Origin: a virus
Virus record (IMG/VR): IMGVR_UViG_3300035666_000081
Span: 1-37,218 of that record
Length of the DNA: 37,218 nt
Strand: one strand, 5' to 3'
Positions 15,562-23,633 of this stretch are shown piece by piece; the stretch's first letter is position 1, and each line of letters starts with the position of its first letter. Both the position numbers and the translations under genes were made by a program. The notes below the pieces were generated by a model. The model was not told where the DNA came from. It searched no databases and saw only the letters and a program-made list of their open reading frames with translations.

Positions 15562-15906
15562 ATGTCATACGGAACAGCCAAAGTCGATACGCTGGCATAC
15601 ACAACAATTACCGGAGAAACTACGGTTTTAGTTTCTGGTATTTACAACGTTGCCAGTACCGTTAGTGTTTTTGATCCTGTTACAAAAAACATTTCAACAA
15701 CAGGCGTTATCTCCGGAAGTGTTTATAAAGTCAGTGGCAACGTAACTGTTATCAGCGGTTCAGGAGATATTCGTCCCTACGGTCTATATTCCTTTCCTGC
15801 GATCACTGGCGTATCTGGACAAGTGCTTAGGACAAACGCAGACGGAACAACGTCCTGGACGGAGCCCACAACACTTACCACTGCAAAAACTATTGCCTTG
15901 AACTGA
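15562..15906 (+). CDS. Small beta-rich virion protein, copy 1 of a tandem pair
   Basis: This 114-aa protein and the next gene's product are paralogues. Both carry NISTTG(V/A)ISG then YK(V/T)SGNVTVISG and (R/S)PYGLY at the same relative positions. The Gly/Ser/Thr/Val composition matches the fibre protein upstream, so it may be a fibre tip, collar or chaperone-like piece of the same apparatus. A distinct C-terminus (TTSWTEPTTLTTAKTIALN) separates it from copy 2. No enzyme motif is seen. Confidence 0.6.
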   Translation: MSYGTAKVDTLAYTTITGETTVLVSGIYNVASTVSVFDPVTKNISTTGVISGSVYKVSGNVTVISGSGDIRPYGLYSFPAITGVSGQVLRTNADGTTSWTEPTTLTTAKTIALN

Positions 15907-15907
15907 A

Positions 15908-16255
15908 ATGACAACATTAAAAGTTGATTTCATTACGTTTGCAGGCGCATCTTCTGACGTAACGCTTGAAGTTTCAGGCATTGCAAGCAGCGGTAACTAT
16001 GCCATTGCAACAGGCTTGATTGATCCGACAACAAACAATATTTCAACAACAGGTGCCATCTCTGGAGGTACCTATAAAACCAGTGGGAATGTCACCGTGA
16101 TCAGCGGGGGCGGCGCCATTAGTCCTTATGGATTGTATGTTTTGGCTTCCGGAACTCCGTGGGCAGGTGCGTCGATCACATACAGCAGCGGTACGCAAAC
16201 TGTTTGGCAAACACTCACAAGTACTGCACTTTCTATTGCATTAGGTAAGTGCTAA
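15908..16255 (+). CDS. Small beta-rich virion protein, copy 2 of a tandem pair
   Basis: The start lies one base after the stop of its paralogue. It shares the central NISTTGAISGGTYKTSGN block and PYGLY but differs at both ends (N-terminal MTTLKVDFITFAGASSDVTL, C-terminal LTSTALSIALGKC). The central conservation with divergent ends suggests duplication followed by specialisation of the exposed parts. Likely a fibre-associated or surface protein by context. Confidence 0.6.
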   Translation: MTTLKVDFITFAGASSDVTLEVSGIASSGNYAIATGLIDPTTNNISTTGAISGGTYKTSGNVTVISGGGAISPYGLYVLASGTPWAGASITYSSGTQTVWQTLTSTALSIALGKC

Positions 16256-16279
16256 TATAAAAGAAAAGTAGATCCTAAA

Positions 16280-16615
16280 ATGCCTGAAGCGTTTACAAAT
16301 AGTGGTGTACAGCTAACAACGACTGGCATCACTGATGTTTATCAGGTGCCCACTTCGTCAGGCGCCCGGACCGTTGTGTTGTCCTCCCTGGCCGCTAACG
16401 TGACAGGAACTGTAGCCATCACTTACAACCTGGACGTTACAAATAGCAGCAATACTTTGGTTGCAAGCATCGCCAAGCAAATCACAATTCCCGCTGGTGC
16501 AACCCTGGAGCTGATCCCCAACAAGGTTGTGTTAACTTCTGGCCAAAAGCTGCGTGCTACAGCAGGTGCAGCAAGTGGTATTCATGTGGTCACATCCGTC
16601 TTAGAAATTACTTGA
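16280..16615 (+). CDS. Small virion protein, 111 aa
   Basis: A Val/Thr/Ser-rich beta-strand protein that reads like an immunoglobulin-like or jelly-roll virion domain: TSSGARTVVLSSLAANVTGT, then AITYNLDVTN and LELIPNKVVLTSGQKLRAT. I recall similar short proteins annotated as virion structural components in cyanophages. An AATATAAAAG sequence at about 16255 may be a promoter. It precedes the first repeat protein by seven bases. Confidence 0.6.
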   Translation: MPEAFTNSGVQLTTTGITDVYQVPTSSGARTVVLSSLAANVTGTVAITYNLDVTNSSNTLVASIAKQITIPAGATLELIPNKVVLTSGQKLRATAGAASGIHVVTSVLEIT

Positions 16616-16622
16616 TCTATAA

Positions 16623-18308
16623 ATGTCCTTAGAAACATTCGAAGCGGGATACGCAGGCGCACGTCCGCCTCGGAAGGGCACACAGTGGTCTGGCGTCTGG
16701 AGACTTCAACAGCAAGTTGATCGGATTATTGATACCGCATGGCCGCAGCCGTGGGGGTTGGCCGGTGCACGATCTGATTTTCCAATATTCAGCATTGCTG
16801 ACCAAGAGACAACTTCTACTGACGTGTTTTTTAAATCAGACGGTACTAAATTTTATATTGTTGGCAGCACAAACGATACAGTATATCAATACTCATGTTC
16901 TACAGCATGGGATATCAACACTGCATCTTATGACAGTAAATCATTCAGTGTTACAACGCAAGACACTAATCCAACAGGATTGTTTTTTAAATCAGATGGT
17001 ACTACGTTTTATATTATTGGCAGCGGAAGCGATACCGTATATCAATACTCATGTTCTACAGCATGGGATATAAGTACTGCATCTTACGACAGTAAATCAT
17101 TTAGTGTTAATGCGCAAGAGTCTGGGCCAACTGGATTATTTTTCAAAGATGACGGTACTAAGTTTTATATTATTGGCAGCGGAAGCGATACCATATATCA
17201 ATACTCATGTTCCACTGCATGGGATATAAGTACTGCATCATATGACAGTAAATCATTTAGTGTTGTAACACAAGAAACTACTCCAACTGGATTATTTTTC
17301 AAAGATGACGGCACTAAGTTTTATATTGTTGGCACTACAAACGATACCGTCTATCAATACTCTTGTTCTACCGCATGGGATGTAAGTACTGCATCGTATG
17401 ACAGTAAATCATTTAGTTTTGGAACACAGGAAACTAGTCCTGGAGGACTGTTTTTTAAATCAGATGGCACTAAGTTCTATATCATTGGTAATACAAACGA
17501 TACCGTACTTGAATACTCCCTATTAACTCCCTGGGATGTTAGTACGGCTTATGCCGCTTATTTCTATGTGGGTGGACAAGATACAAACCCAAGCGATGTA
17601 CATTTCAAACCTGATGGGACCAAGTTTTATATTGTTGGCAGCACAAACGATACAGTATATCAATACTCATGTTCTACAGCATGGGATATCAACACTGCAT
17701 CTTATGACAGTAAATCATTCAGTGTTACAACGCAAGACACTACTCCACAAGGATTATTTTTTAAAGATGATGGTACTACGTTTTATATTATTGGCAGCGG
17801 AAGCGATACCGTATATCAATACTCATGTTCTACAGCATGGGATATAAGTACTGCATCTTACGACAGTAAATCATTTAGTGTTAATGCGCAAGAGTCTGGG
17901 CCAACTGGATTATTTTTCAAAGATGACGGTACTAAGTTTTATATTATTGGCAGCGGAAGCGATACCATATATCAATACTCATGTTCCACTGCATGGGATA
18001 TAAGTACTGCATCATATGACAGTAAATCATTTAGTTTTGGAACACAGGAAACTAGTCCAACTGGATTATTTTTCAAAGATGACGGCACTAAGTTTTATAT
18101 TGTTGGTATTACAAACGATACCATCTATCAATACTCTTGTTCTACCGCATGGGATATAAGTACTGCATCGTATGACAGCAAGTCATTCAGTGTTAATACG
18201 CAAGAAAATGCTCCGGCAGGATTATTTTTTAAACCTGACGGCGCTAAATTTTATATTGTAGGCACAGCATTTGATACGATTTATCAATACTCTCTTCTAT
18301 TAGAATAA
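16623..18308 (+). CDS. Propeller-like repeat protein, 10 units of 52 aa (561 aa)
   Basis: After a 58-residue N-terminal region (GYAGARPPRKGTQWSGVWRL is typical) the protein is ten copies of a 52-aa unit. Its signature is GLFFKDDGTKFYIVGSTNDT, then VYQYSCSTAWDISTASYDSK and SFSV. A unit with F-Y-I-(V/I)-G strands and repeated Trp-Asp is what beta-propeller blades look like. Units 5 and 10 are divergent and lack the SCSTAWD block (they have LEYSLLTPWD and YQYSLLLE), so the copies fall into two sets of five. DNA of units 2-3 and 7-8 is identical over 267 bases, showing recent duplication. Probable adhesin or receptor-binding protein; no enzymatic motif is visible. Confidence 0.65.
   Translation: MSLETFEAGYAGARPPRKGTQWSGVWRLQQQVDRIIDTAWPQPWGLAGARSDFPIFSIADQETTSTDVFFKSDGTKFYIVGSTNDTVYQYSCSTAWDINTASYDSKSFSVTTQDTNPTGLFFKSDGTTFYIIGSGSDTVYQYSCSTAWDISTASYDSKSFSVNAQESGPTGLFFKDDGTKFYIIGSGSDTIYQYSCSTAWDISTASYDSKSFSVVTQETTPTGLFFKDDGTKFYIVGTTNDTVYQYSCSTAWDVSTASYDSKSFSFGTQETSPGGLFFKSDGTKFYIIGNTNDTVLEYSLLTPWDVSTAYAAYFYVGGQDTNPSDVHFKPDGTKFYIVGSTNDTVYQYSCSTAWDINTASYDSKSFSVTTQDTTPQGLFFKDDGTTFYIIGSGSDTVYQYSCSTAWDISTASYDSKSFSVNAQESGPTGLFFKDDGTKFYIIGSGSDTIYQYSCSTAWDISTASYDSKSFSFGTQETSPTGLFFKDDGTKFYIVGITNDTIYQYSCSTAWDISTASYDSKSFSVNTQENAPAGLFFKPDGAKFYIVGTAFDTIYQYSLLLE
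16797..18305 (+). repeat. Array of ten 156-base coding repeats
   Basis: The repeat period is 156 bases, matching the 52-aa unit, except around unit 5, which is six bases shorter. Segments 16995-17261 and 17769-18035 are identical, and 16851-16966 closely matches 17625-17740. These identical blocks are separated by 774 bases, the length of five units less six bases. Confidence 0.85.
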
Positions 18309-18323
18309 GGAAAAAATAAAGCG

Positions 18324-20816
18324 ATGAAAGGTAATTACATCGGTAAAAAACCTGTTGGTTACGGCCAAATCTCCTCGGGTAAACCTGGGATGTGGGAGAT
18401 TTATGACCAAGGGCAATTCACCCGGGATGGAGAGTGGACTGGACTCCCCTGGGAAGTGGACAAGGGATATTACACGAATAAGCAATGGCCGCTTGGATTA
18501 TCAGAAATTACTTTTCAAGACGTTCAATTCAGTACTGATGGAACTAAGTTTTATACTGTTGGCACTACGAACGATACCATCTATCAATACTCTTGTTCTA
18601 CGGCATGGGATGTAAGTACTGCATCCTATGACAGTAAATCATTCAGTGTTACAACGCAAGAAACTGTTCCAACAGGATTGTTTTTTAAATCAGATGGTAC
18701 TACGTTTTATATTATTGGCAGCGGAAGCGATACCATATATCAATACTCATGTTCTACCGCATGGGATGTAAGTACAGCATCTTATGACAGTAAATCATTT
18801 AGTGTTAATGCGCAAGAGGCTGGGCCAAATGGATTATTTTTTAAAGATGATGGTACTAAGTTTTATATTATTGGCAGCGGATTTGATACGGTTTATCAAT
18901 ACTCCTGTTCTACCGCATGGGATATAAGTACTGCATCATATGATAGTGTTTCGTTTAGTGTTGCTGGACAAGATACTATTCCATTCGGATTATTTTTTAA
19001 AGATGATGGCACCAAGTTTTATATTGTAGGAACTGCAAACGATACCGTCTTTCAATACTCATGTTCTACTGCATGGGATGTAAGCACTGCATCGTATGAC
19101 AGTAAATTATGTAGAGTTCAATTTGATGGAACCCCAGCAGGAATAACATTTAAAGATGACGGAACTAAGTTATACGTCATAGGTAATTCAACTAGTCGAG
19201 TTTATGAATTCACTTTATCTACGGCGTGGGACATCAGCACAAACAACCAAGCGGGAAGTGGGTTTTATATCGGTGGACAAGAGGGCACCTCAACCGATGT
19301 GCAGTTTAAGGATGATGGAACCAAGTTTTATATTATTGGTACTACAAACGATACCATCTATCAATACTCATGTTCTACCGCTTGGGATGTAAGTACTGCA
19401 TCCTATGACAGTAAATCATTTAGTGTTGCTGGACAAGATACTAATCCACAAGGATTATTTTTTAAAGATGACGGTACTAAATTTTATATTGTCGGTAGTA
19501 CAAACGATACTATCTATCAATACTCTTGTTCTACGGCATGGGACATAAGTACTGCATCGTATGACAGTAAGTCATTCAGTGTTGCAACACAGGACAATGC
19601 CCCAACTGGTATATTTTTTAAAGATGACGGGACTAAATTTTATATTGTTGGTAATACAAACGATACAGTCTATCAATACTCATGTTCTACTGCATGGGAT
19701 GTCAGTACTGCATCCTATGACAGTAAATCATTTAGTGTTGTTGGACAAGAGAATGGTCCAACTGGATTATTTTTTAAAGATGACGGCACTAAATTTTATA
19801 TTGTTGGCATTACAAACGATACGGTCTATCAATACTCATGTGCTACTGCATGGGATGTAAGTACAGCATCCTATGACAGTAAATCATTTAGTGTTACAAC
19901 GCAAGAAAATAATCCACTTGGATTATTTTTTAAATCCGATGGCACTAAATTTTATATTGTCGGTAGTACAAACGATACAGTCTGGCAGTATGACCTTCCC
20001 CTAGCCTGGGATATCGTAAACGCTGGCTTTACTGCTAAAAATATGAACGCGGCGTTGCAAGAATCAGCCCCACAAGATATTACATTTAAACCAGATGGCA
20101 CACGATTTTATGTTATCGGCAGCACAAATGATTCAATTTTCCAATACGACTGCAGCAATCCCTGGGATGTAACAACGGCAACATTTAATAAAACAGCTAG
20201 CGGTGCTTTTGCTAGGGCACGGGTTGGCTTGCAAGACACTGCTCCAACTGGATTATTTTTCAAAGATGACGGTACTAAGTTTTATATTATTGGCAGCGGA
20301 AGCGATACCATATATCAATACTCCTGCTCTACTGCATGGGATATCAGCACTGCATCTTATGACAGTAAATCGTTTAGTGTTGTAACACAAGATAGTCTTC
20401 CGGTTGGGTTATTTTTTAAAGATGATGGTACTACGTTTTATATTGTTGGCACTACAAACGATACCGTATATCAATACTCATGTTCTACCGCATGGGATGT
20501 AAGTACAGCATCTTATGACAGTAAATCATTTAGTGTTAATGCGCAAGATACTGGGCCAACTGGATTATTTTTCAAAGATGATGGCACTAAGTTTTATATT
20601 GTAGGCAATACAAACGATACCGTTTATCAATACTCCTGCTCTACCGCATGGGATGTAAGCACTGCATCGTATGACAGTAAGTCTTTAAGTGTTCTTGCGC
20701 AAACAACGGATAGTAGGGGTCTTGCGTTGGGCTATTCAGGAACAATTTTGTATATTGTTGATGGTACAGCAAGTGCAACTATTGTTCCGGGTGTTTACCA
20801 GTATTATTTAACGTAA
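18324..20816 (+). CDS. Propeller-like repeat protein, 15 units of 52 aa (830 aa)
   Basis: A larger paralogue of the preceding protein. A different N-terminal region of about 59 residues (GKPGMWEIYDQGQFTRDGEW) is followed by fifteen 52-aa units of the same GLFFKDDGTKFYIVG and VYQYSCSTAWDVSTASYDSK type. Strong divergence occurs at unit 5 (VYEFTLSTAWDISTNNQAGS), at units 10-11 (VWQYDLPLAWDI, IFQYDCSNPWDV) and at the last unit. This gives three sets of five, against two in the shorter paralogue. The two genes differ by exactly five repeats, as if a set is the unit of gain and loss. Likely a second adhesin or an alternative fibre; no catalytic motif is seen. Confidence 0.65.
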   Translation: MKGNYIGKKPVGYGQISSGKPGMWEIYDQGQFTRDGEWTGLPWEVDKGYYTNKQWPLGLSEITFQDVQFSTDGTKFYTVGTTNDTIYQYSCSTAWDVSTASYDSKSFSVTTQETVPTGLFFKSDGTTFYIIGSGSDTIYQYSCSTAWDVSTASYDSKSFSVNAQEAGPNGLFFKDDGTKFYIIGSGFDTVYQYSCSTAWDISTASYDSVSFSVAGQDTIPFGLFFKDDGTKFYIVGTANDTVFQYSCSTAWDVSTASYDSKLCRVQFDGTPAGITFKDDGTKLYVIGNSTSRVYEFTLSTAWDISTNNQAGSGFYIGGQEGTSTDVQFKDDGTKFYIIGTTNDTIYQYSCSTAWDVSTASYDSKSFSVAGQDTNPQGLFFKDDGTKFYIVGSTNDTIYQYSCSTAWDISTASYDSKSFSVATQDNAPTGIFFKDDGTKFYIVGNTNDTVYQYSCSTAWDVSTASYDSKSFSVVGQENGPTGLFFKDDGTKFYIVGITNDTVYQYSCATAWDVSTASYDSKSFSVTTQENNPLGLFFKSDGTKFYIVGSTNDTVWQYDLPLAWDIVNAGFTAKNMNAALQESAPQDITFKPDGTRFYVIGSTNDSIFQYDCSNPWDVTTATFNKTASGAFARARVGLQDTAPTGLFFKDDGTKFYIIGSGSDTIYQYSCSTAWDISTASYDSKSFSVVTQDSLPVGLFFKDDGTTFYIVGTTNDTVYQYSCSTAWDVSTASYDSKSFSVNAQDTGPTGLFFKDDGTKFYIVGNTNDTVYQYSCSTAWDVSTASYDSKSLSVLAQTTDSRGLALGYSGTILYIVDGTASATIVPGVYQYYLT
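18501..20813 (+). repeat. Array of fifteen 156-base coding repeats
   Basis: The same repeat family as 16797-18305. Variation concentrates in the two or three residues before each FFK motif (for example TVP, AGP, TIP, NAP, NGP), while the rest is nearly constant. The array is a hotspot for recombination between the two genes. Confidence 0.85.
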
Positions 20817-20833
20817 ATAAAGAGGCATCTAAA

Positions 20834-21946
20834 ATGACAATTTGTTTAAAAGATGCGGCAAAATACTATAACGAACTACCACATCAATCAAAAGCCTGGG
20901 ATTGGCTTGAGCAAAACACACCGCCAAACACACTGGCTGAGTTCGCTAAACAATACAGAAATCAACAGGCTCTTGCACAGCCTTACTCCAATACATGGGA
21001 AGGTTTGATCAGTGCTGCCAAAGAAGCCGGGGCCAAATACCCAGAATGTGTTGCGGCCCAGTGGGCATTAGAAAGCGGCTGGGGCAAACACACATCAGGA
21101 GCAAATAACTTCTTTGGTTTAAAGGGATCTGGAACCAGCGTCAACACTCAAGAATTCATAAACGGAAAATGGATCACCATCAAAGACGGTTTCATTGATT
21201 TTCCTGATCTTTATTCCTGTGTTTGTTATTTAGTTGATCGGTGGTACAAAGACTTTGGTAAATACAAAGGCGTTAATCGTGCCACAAGCAGAAATGAATG
21301 CGCTGAGCTATTGGTAAAAGAAGGGTATGCAACGGATCCCGACTACAGCAAGAAGCTCATTCAAATCATGGATCGAGAAACCAAGACGAGTGAGCCCATT
21401 AAACCGGAGCCAACACAAAATAAAATCTTAACTGTCCCATATGAATACCAACTTGATAATCAATCGCAAACTGGGTACCGGGAATGTTTCTCCTCCACAT
21501 GTGCAATGATTGCCAAATATTACGGAAAAGTAAAAAACGATGACGAATATAACAAAATCCGCAGCCGATATGGAGACACAACCGCCAAAAAGGCACAGCT
21601 TGCTGCATTAACATCCCTGGGCCTTAAAGCCAAGTTTATTACCAACGGAAACGCAACACTTTTGGAAAATGAAATCAACGCAGGCAGACCCGTTGCTGTC
21701 GGTTGGTTACACAAAGGAAGTATTGGTTATCCCACAGGTGGCGGCCATTGGAGCTGTTGTATTGGTTACACGCCAACCACGTTTGTTTTCAATGATCCAA
21801 ACGGAGAAGCTGACATGGTTAATGGCGGGTATGTCAGTAATCAAGCTCAACGCGGAAAAAGCGTACAATACAGTCGTAAAAATTGGCTACGTCGTTGGGA
21901 ATGCGACGGCAACAACACAGGATGGGCTCTTCTTGTCGTAAAGTGA
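20834..21946 (+). CDS. Two-domain endolysin: GH73-type glucosaminidase plus C39-type peptidase
   Basis: The N-terminal domain (about 50-180) matches endo-beta-N-acetylglucosaminidases of the FlgJ/GH73 kind. VAAQWALESGWGKH carries the catalytic-type Glu80, followed by the family marker NNFFGLKG (91-98). After a Pro/Thr/Glu linker (EPIKPEPTQNK), the C-terminal domain fits the peptidase C39-like fold: Cys218 in YRECFSSTCAM, His305 in GGGHWSCCIGY and Asp321 in FNDPNG form the expected Cys-His-Asp triad. Together the halves could cut glycan and peptide bonds of the host wall. A GAGG eight bases before ATG supports the start. No signal peptide is visible. Confidence 0.82.
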   Translation: MTICLKDAAKYYNELPHQSKAWDWLEQNTPPNTLAEFAKQYRNQQALAQPYSNTWEGLISAAKEAGAKYPECVAAQWALESGWGKHTSGANNFFGLKGSGTSVNTQEFINGKWITIKDGFIDFPDLYSCVCYLVDRWYKDFGKYKGVNRATSRNECAELLVKEGYATDPDYSKKLIQIMDRETKTSEPIKPEPTQNKILTVPYEYQLDNQSQTGYRECFSSTCAMIAKYYGKVKNDDEYNKIRSRYGDTTAKKAQLAALTSLGLKAKFITNGNATLLENEINAGRPVAVGWLHKGSIGYPTGGGHWSCCIGYTPTTFVFNDPNGEADMVNGGYVSNQAQRGKSVQYSRKNWLRRWECDGNNTGWALLVVK

Positions 21947-22104
21947 AAAAATATAAAGAACCCCACATACTGGTCAATGTTTGTTGGGAATTAGGCGATG
22001 AAAAAAAATGCGTCACTCTCAACAAGAATGACGCTTATGCAACTAGAGATTGGGTGGAAGAACAAGGTGGATGTGTTTATTGGTTCCAAGCTCTTCCCAA
22101 CTGA
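21943..22104 (+). CDS. Small hypothetical protein, 53 aa
   Basis: A GTG at 21943 overlaps the endolysin stop (GTGA), so it is translationally coupled to it. The product starts MKKYKEPHILVNVCWELGDE and ends GGCVYWFQALPN. A longer in-frame ATG at 21883 would overlap the endolysin's end in another frame and is not favoured. It has three Cys and no membrane span. A lysis-related role is suggested only by coupling. Confidence 0.55.
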   Translation: MKKYKEPHILVNVCWELGDEKKCVTLNKNDAYATRDWVEEQGGCVYWFQALPN

Positions 22105-22269
22105 TTAGCGTTGCTTGGCGCGGCCAACGACGAGGGCGGCAATTTCAATCAACCGATAAAATTTCCGCACAAGAGTATCGTCTTTCGGCGTCGGCGTTAA
22201 TGCGGTAATGGCAGAAGCAGCAGCGTGAATGGCAAGGGCCACTTCCAAGTACTCATTAAGTTTGTGCAT
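22105..22269 (-). CDS. Small conserved-looking phage protein, 54 aa
   Basis: An ATG at 22269 gives a 54-aa product that begins MHKLNEYLEVALAIHAAASA, has TPTPKDD in the centre and ends IAALVVGRAKQR. It forms two Ala/Leu-rich helices around a Thr-Pro turn. I recall similar short helix-TPTPKDD-helix proteins in many tailed phages, usually without function. Its stop is immediately next to the stop of the preceding convergent gene (22104). Hydrophobic helices near the endolysin make a membrane or holin-like role conceivable, but the hydrophobicity is modest. Confidence 0.6.
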   Translation of the reverse strand: MHKLNEYLEVALAIHAAASAITALTPTPKDDTLVRKFYRLIEIAALVVGRAKQR

Positions 22270-22288
22270 GATAATAATACCGTTTCTT

Positions 22289-22603
22289 TTATTTTAAATC
22301 TTTATCCCTATAAAAGAAAAATGCTTTATGTTCTTCATCGATTACCCAATGTCCTGGCTCATGTTTTAAAAACCAGCGTTTCCACACCCGAAACTGTTTA
22401 TCTGCCTTTGCTGATTCACAACGAAAAGCAACTGAATCTCCTGGAGGAATCCATGTTTGCATTTGACGTGTAAAACGAATCGCAATGGCTTGCGTTAAAT
22501 TTCCCGTCTTACCGGTCAAATTCATATCCAGGCGGCGGGCTCTGCCGTTTTTGCGGCGTTTCATCCAATCGTTGATTTGACGGTTCGATTTGGATGCGGC
22601 CAT
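22289..22603 (-). CDS. Hypothetical basic protein, 104 aa
   Basis: A strongly basic N-terminal half (SKSNRQINDWMKRRKNGRAR) is followed by a Trp/Phe-rich C-terminal half (RVWKRWFLKHEPGHWVIDEE). The frame stays open upstream to 22726, but that part runs under another ORF, so the ATG at 22603 is preferred. It still overlaps the next gene by 95 bases. The Arg/Lys patch suggests nucleic-acid contact; no family is recognised. Confidence 0.5.
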   Translation of the reverse strand: MAASKSNRQINDWMKRRKNGRARRLDMNLTGKTGNLTQAIAIRFTRQMQTWIPPGDSVAFRCESAKADKQFRVWKRWFLKHEPGHWVIDEEHKAFFFYRDKDLK

Positions 22604-22736
22604 GCTGGCTAGCCACACACAACCATTCGTTGTCATGATCCACGGGATAAGTCGTACCTTGACGTAAATCCCAGTCGGCAAAAAAATCTTCCCAGTCCTC
22701 TTCCGTCGTCTCGTACGAAATCCCATCTGTGCTCAT
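22509..22736 (-). CDS. Hypothetical acidic protein, 75 aa
   Basis: The product begins with an acidic, aromatic-rich segment (YETTEEDWEDFFADWDLRQG) and ends in a Pro-rich tail. It follows the 41-aa gene by a few bases; a TTG start at 22745 is also possible. The partial overlap with the basic gene downstream means one of the two may be shorter than given. Function unknown. Confidence 0.5.
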   Translation of the reverse strand: MSTDGISYETTEEDWEDFFADWDLRQGTTYPVDHDNEWLCVASQHGRIQIEPSNQRLDETPQKRQSPPPGYEFDR

Positions 22737-22741
22737 TTCAA

Positions 22742-22867
22742 TCAAAGATCATATAAACGACATTCAGGCGCCCATGGATTTTCCTGGCAGTACAAAAGAA
22801 AAAGCTCTTGTGTTGTTTTATTTTTTCTTTGTAATTTACAGCGCAAAAACCTAAGGAGCGAAATCAT
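22742..22867 (-). CDS. Small hypothetical protein, 41 aa
   Basis: An ATG at 22867 sits in an ATGA overlap with the stop of the upstream 247-aa gene. The basic N-terminus (MISLLRFLRCKLQRKNKTTQ) is followed by LYCQENPWAPECRLYDL, with two Cys spaced for a disulfide or a metal half-site. I recall short cyanophage proteins with similar C-x-E-N-P and ECR-YD endings. The coupling and composition favour a real gene. Confidence 0.55.
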   Translation of the reverse strand: MISLLRFLRCKLQRKNKTTQELFLLYCQENPWAPECRLYDL

Positions 22868-23607
22868 GGTTGGGTTGCTAAAGGAACAAGAACTGCTGGG
22901 AACGGAACACCTTGTTGATGTTCGCGCTGCCATGCTTCATCCCAATCTGATAATGAATGAGTATGAAGATCGTTCTCAACATAATCACTAACCGTGTCAG
23001 CAATTACATAGCTTTCCTGCGTGTCTTCATATAATAAGTAGGCATAATCTTCTAGGAGGATTTCAAACATTGTTGTTGGGAATTCAACAACAAATGCCAC
23101 TTCATAAGCCAAGGGTTCGTTTCGAGTTGTTGATACACACATCAGATACGAACCGGCATCAAGAGGATAATACCGATCGTCGCCTCGGTCTAATCGCGCT
23201 GGATCAAATGTGTTGTACAAGTCGGACTGTTTGTTCATCACGTGTCCGACATAGGGATAATAAATATCCCCGTTAACTTGTTCTGAAACGCTATCGCGAT
23301 CAAAAATAGAACGCCCCTCGATTGGGTTATGATTTAAATCGTATGTTGAAACATTGATATATTGAGGCCTTGGACCACCTTTGGCAATGATGATCCAAGC
23401 GGGAGAAACTAAGTCAATTTGAAACCAGTGATTGTAAGTGCCGCCGCCAAAACCACCGTTAGAAATAAAGTTTGTATCAGCACGCCCAATGACCTGGTTC
23501 TTTGGACCCAAAGTTCCAGTTAACTTTCGCACCGACAACTGACTAAATGACCCAAGCAAAAGAGGATCACTCTTTGTTCTTTGTCTTTGTTGTTGCGAAG
23601 TACGCAT
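22864..23607 (-). CDS. Probable structural protein, 247 aa
   Basis: A soluble protein, basic at the start (MRTSQQQRQRTKSDPLLLGS). A Gly-rich beta region follows (FISNGGFGGGTYNHWFQIDL), then an Asp/Tyr-rich domain. It ends in an acidic helical part (ILLEDYAYLLYEDTQESY). LDAGSYLMCVSTTRNEPLAY resembles a strand of a carbohydrate-binding or calcium-binding beta-sandwich domain, which would suit a virion surface protein. The assignment is by composition only. Upstream at 23608-23633 there is a TATAAT-like sequence but no ribosome site. Confidence 0.45.
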   Translation of the reverse strand: MRTSQQQRQRTKSDPLLLGSFSQLSVRKLTGTLGPKNQVIGRADTNFISNGGFGGGTYNHWFQIDLVSPAWIIIAKGGPRPQYINVSTYDLNHNPIEGRSIFDRDSVSEQVNGDIYYPYVGHVMNKQSDLYNTFDPARLDRGDDRYYPLDAGSYLMCVSTTRNEPLAYEVAFVVEFPTTMFEILLEDYAYLLYEDTQESYVIADTVSDYVENDLHTHSLSDWDEAWQREHQQGVPFPAVLVPLATQP

Positions 23608-23633
23608 TATAATCGCAATCTTTTTCTTACATT

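Noticed and set aside
16717-20385. Extra + strand ORFs inside the two repeat genes
   Set aside because: They are shifted-frame readings of the 156-base repeat and recur with the same period. The long open frames and known repeat signature belong to the chosen frame.
16797-20813. Possible CRISPR array or mobile repeats
   Set aside because: The 156-base unit is coding and in frame, with no separate spacers and no short palindromic repeat. It is a protein repeat array.
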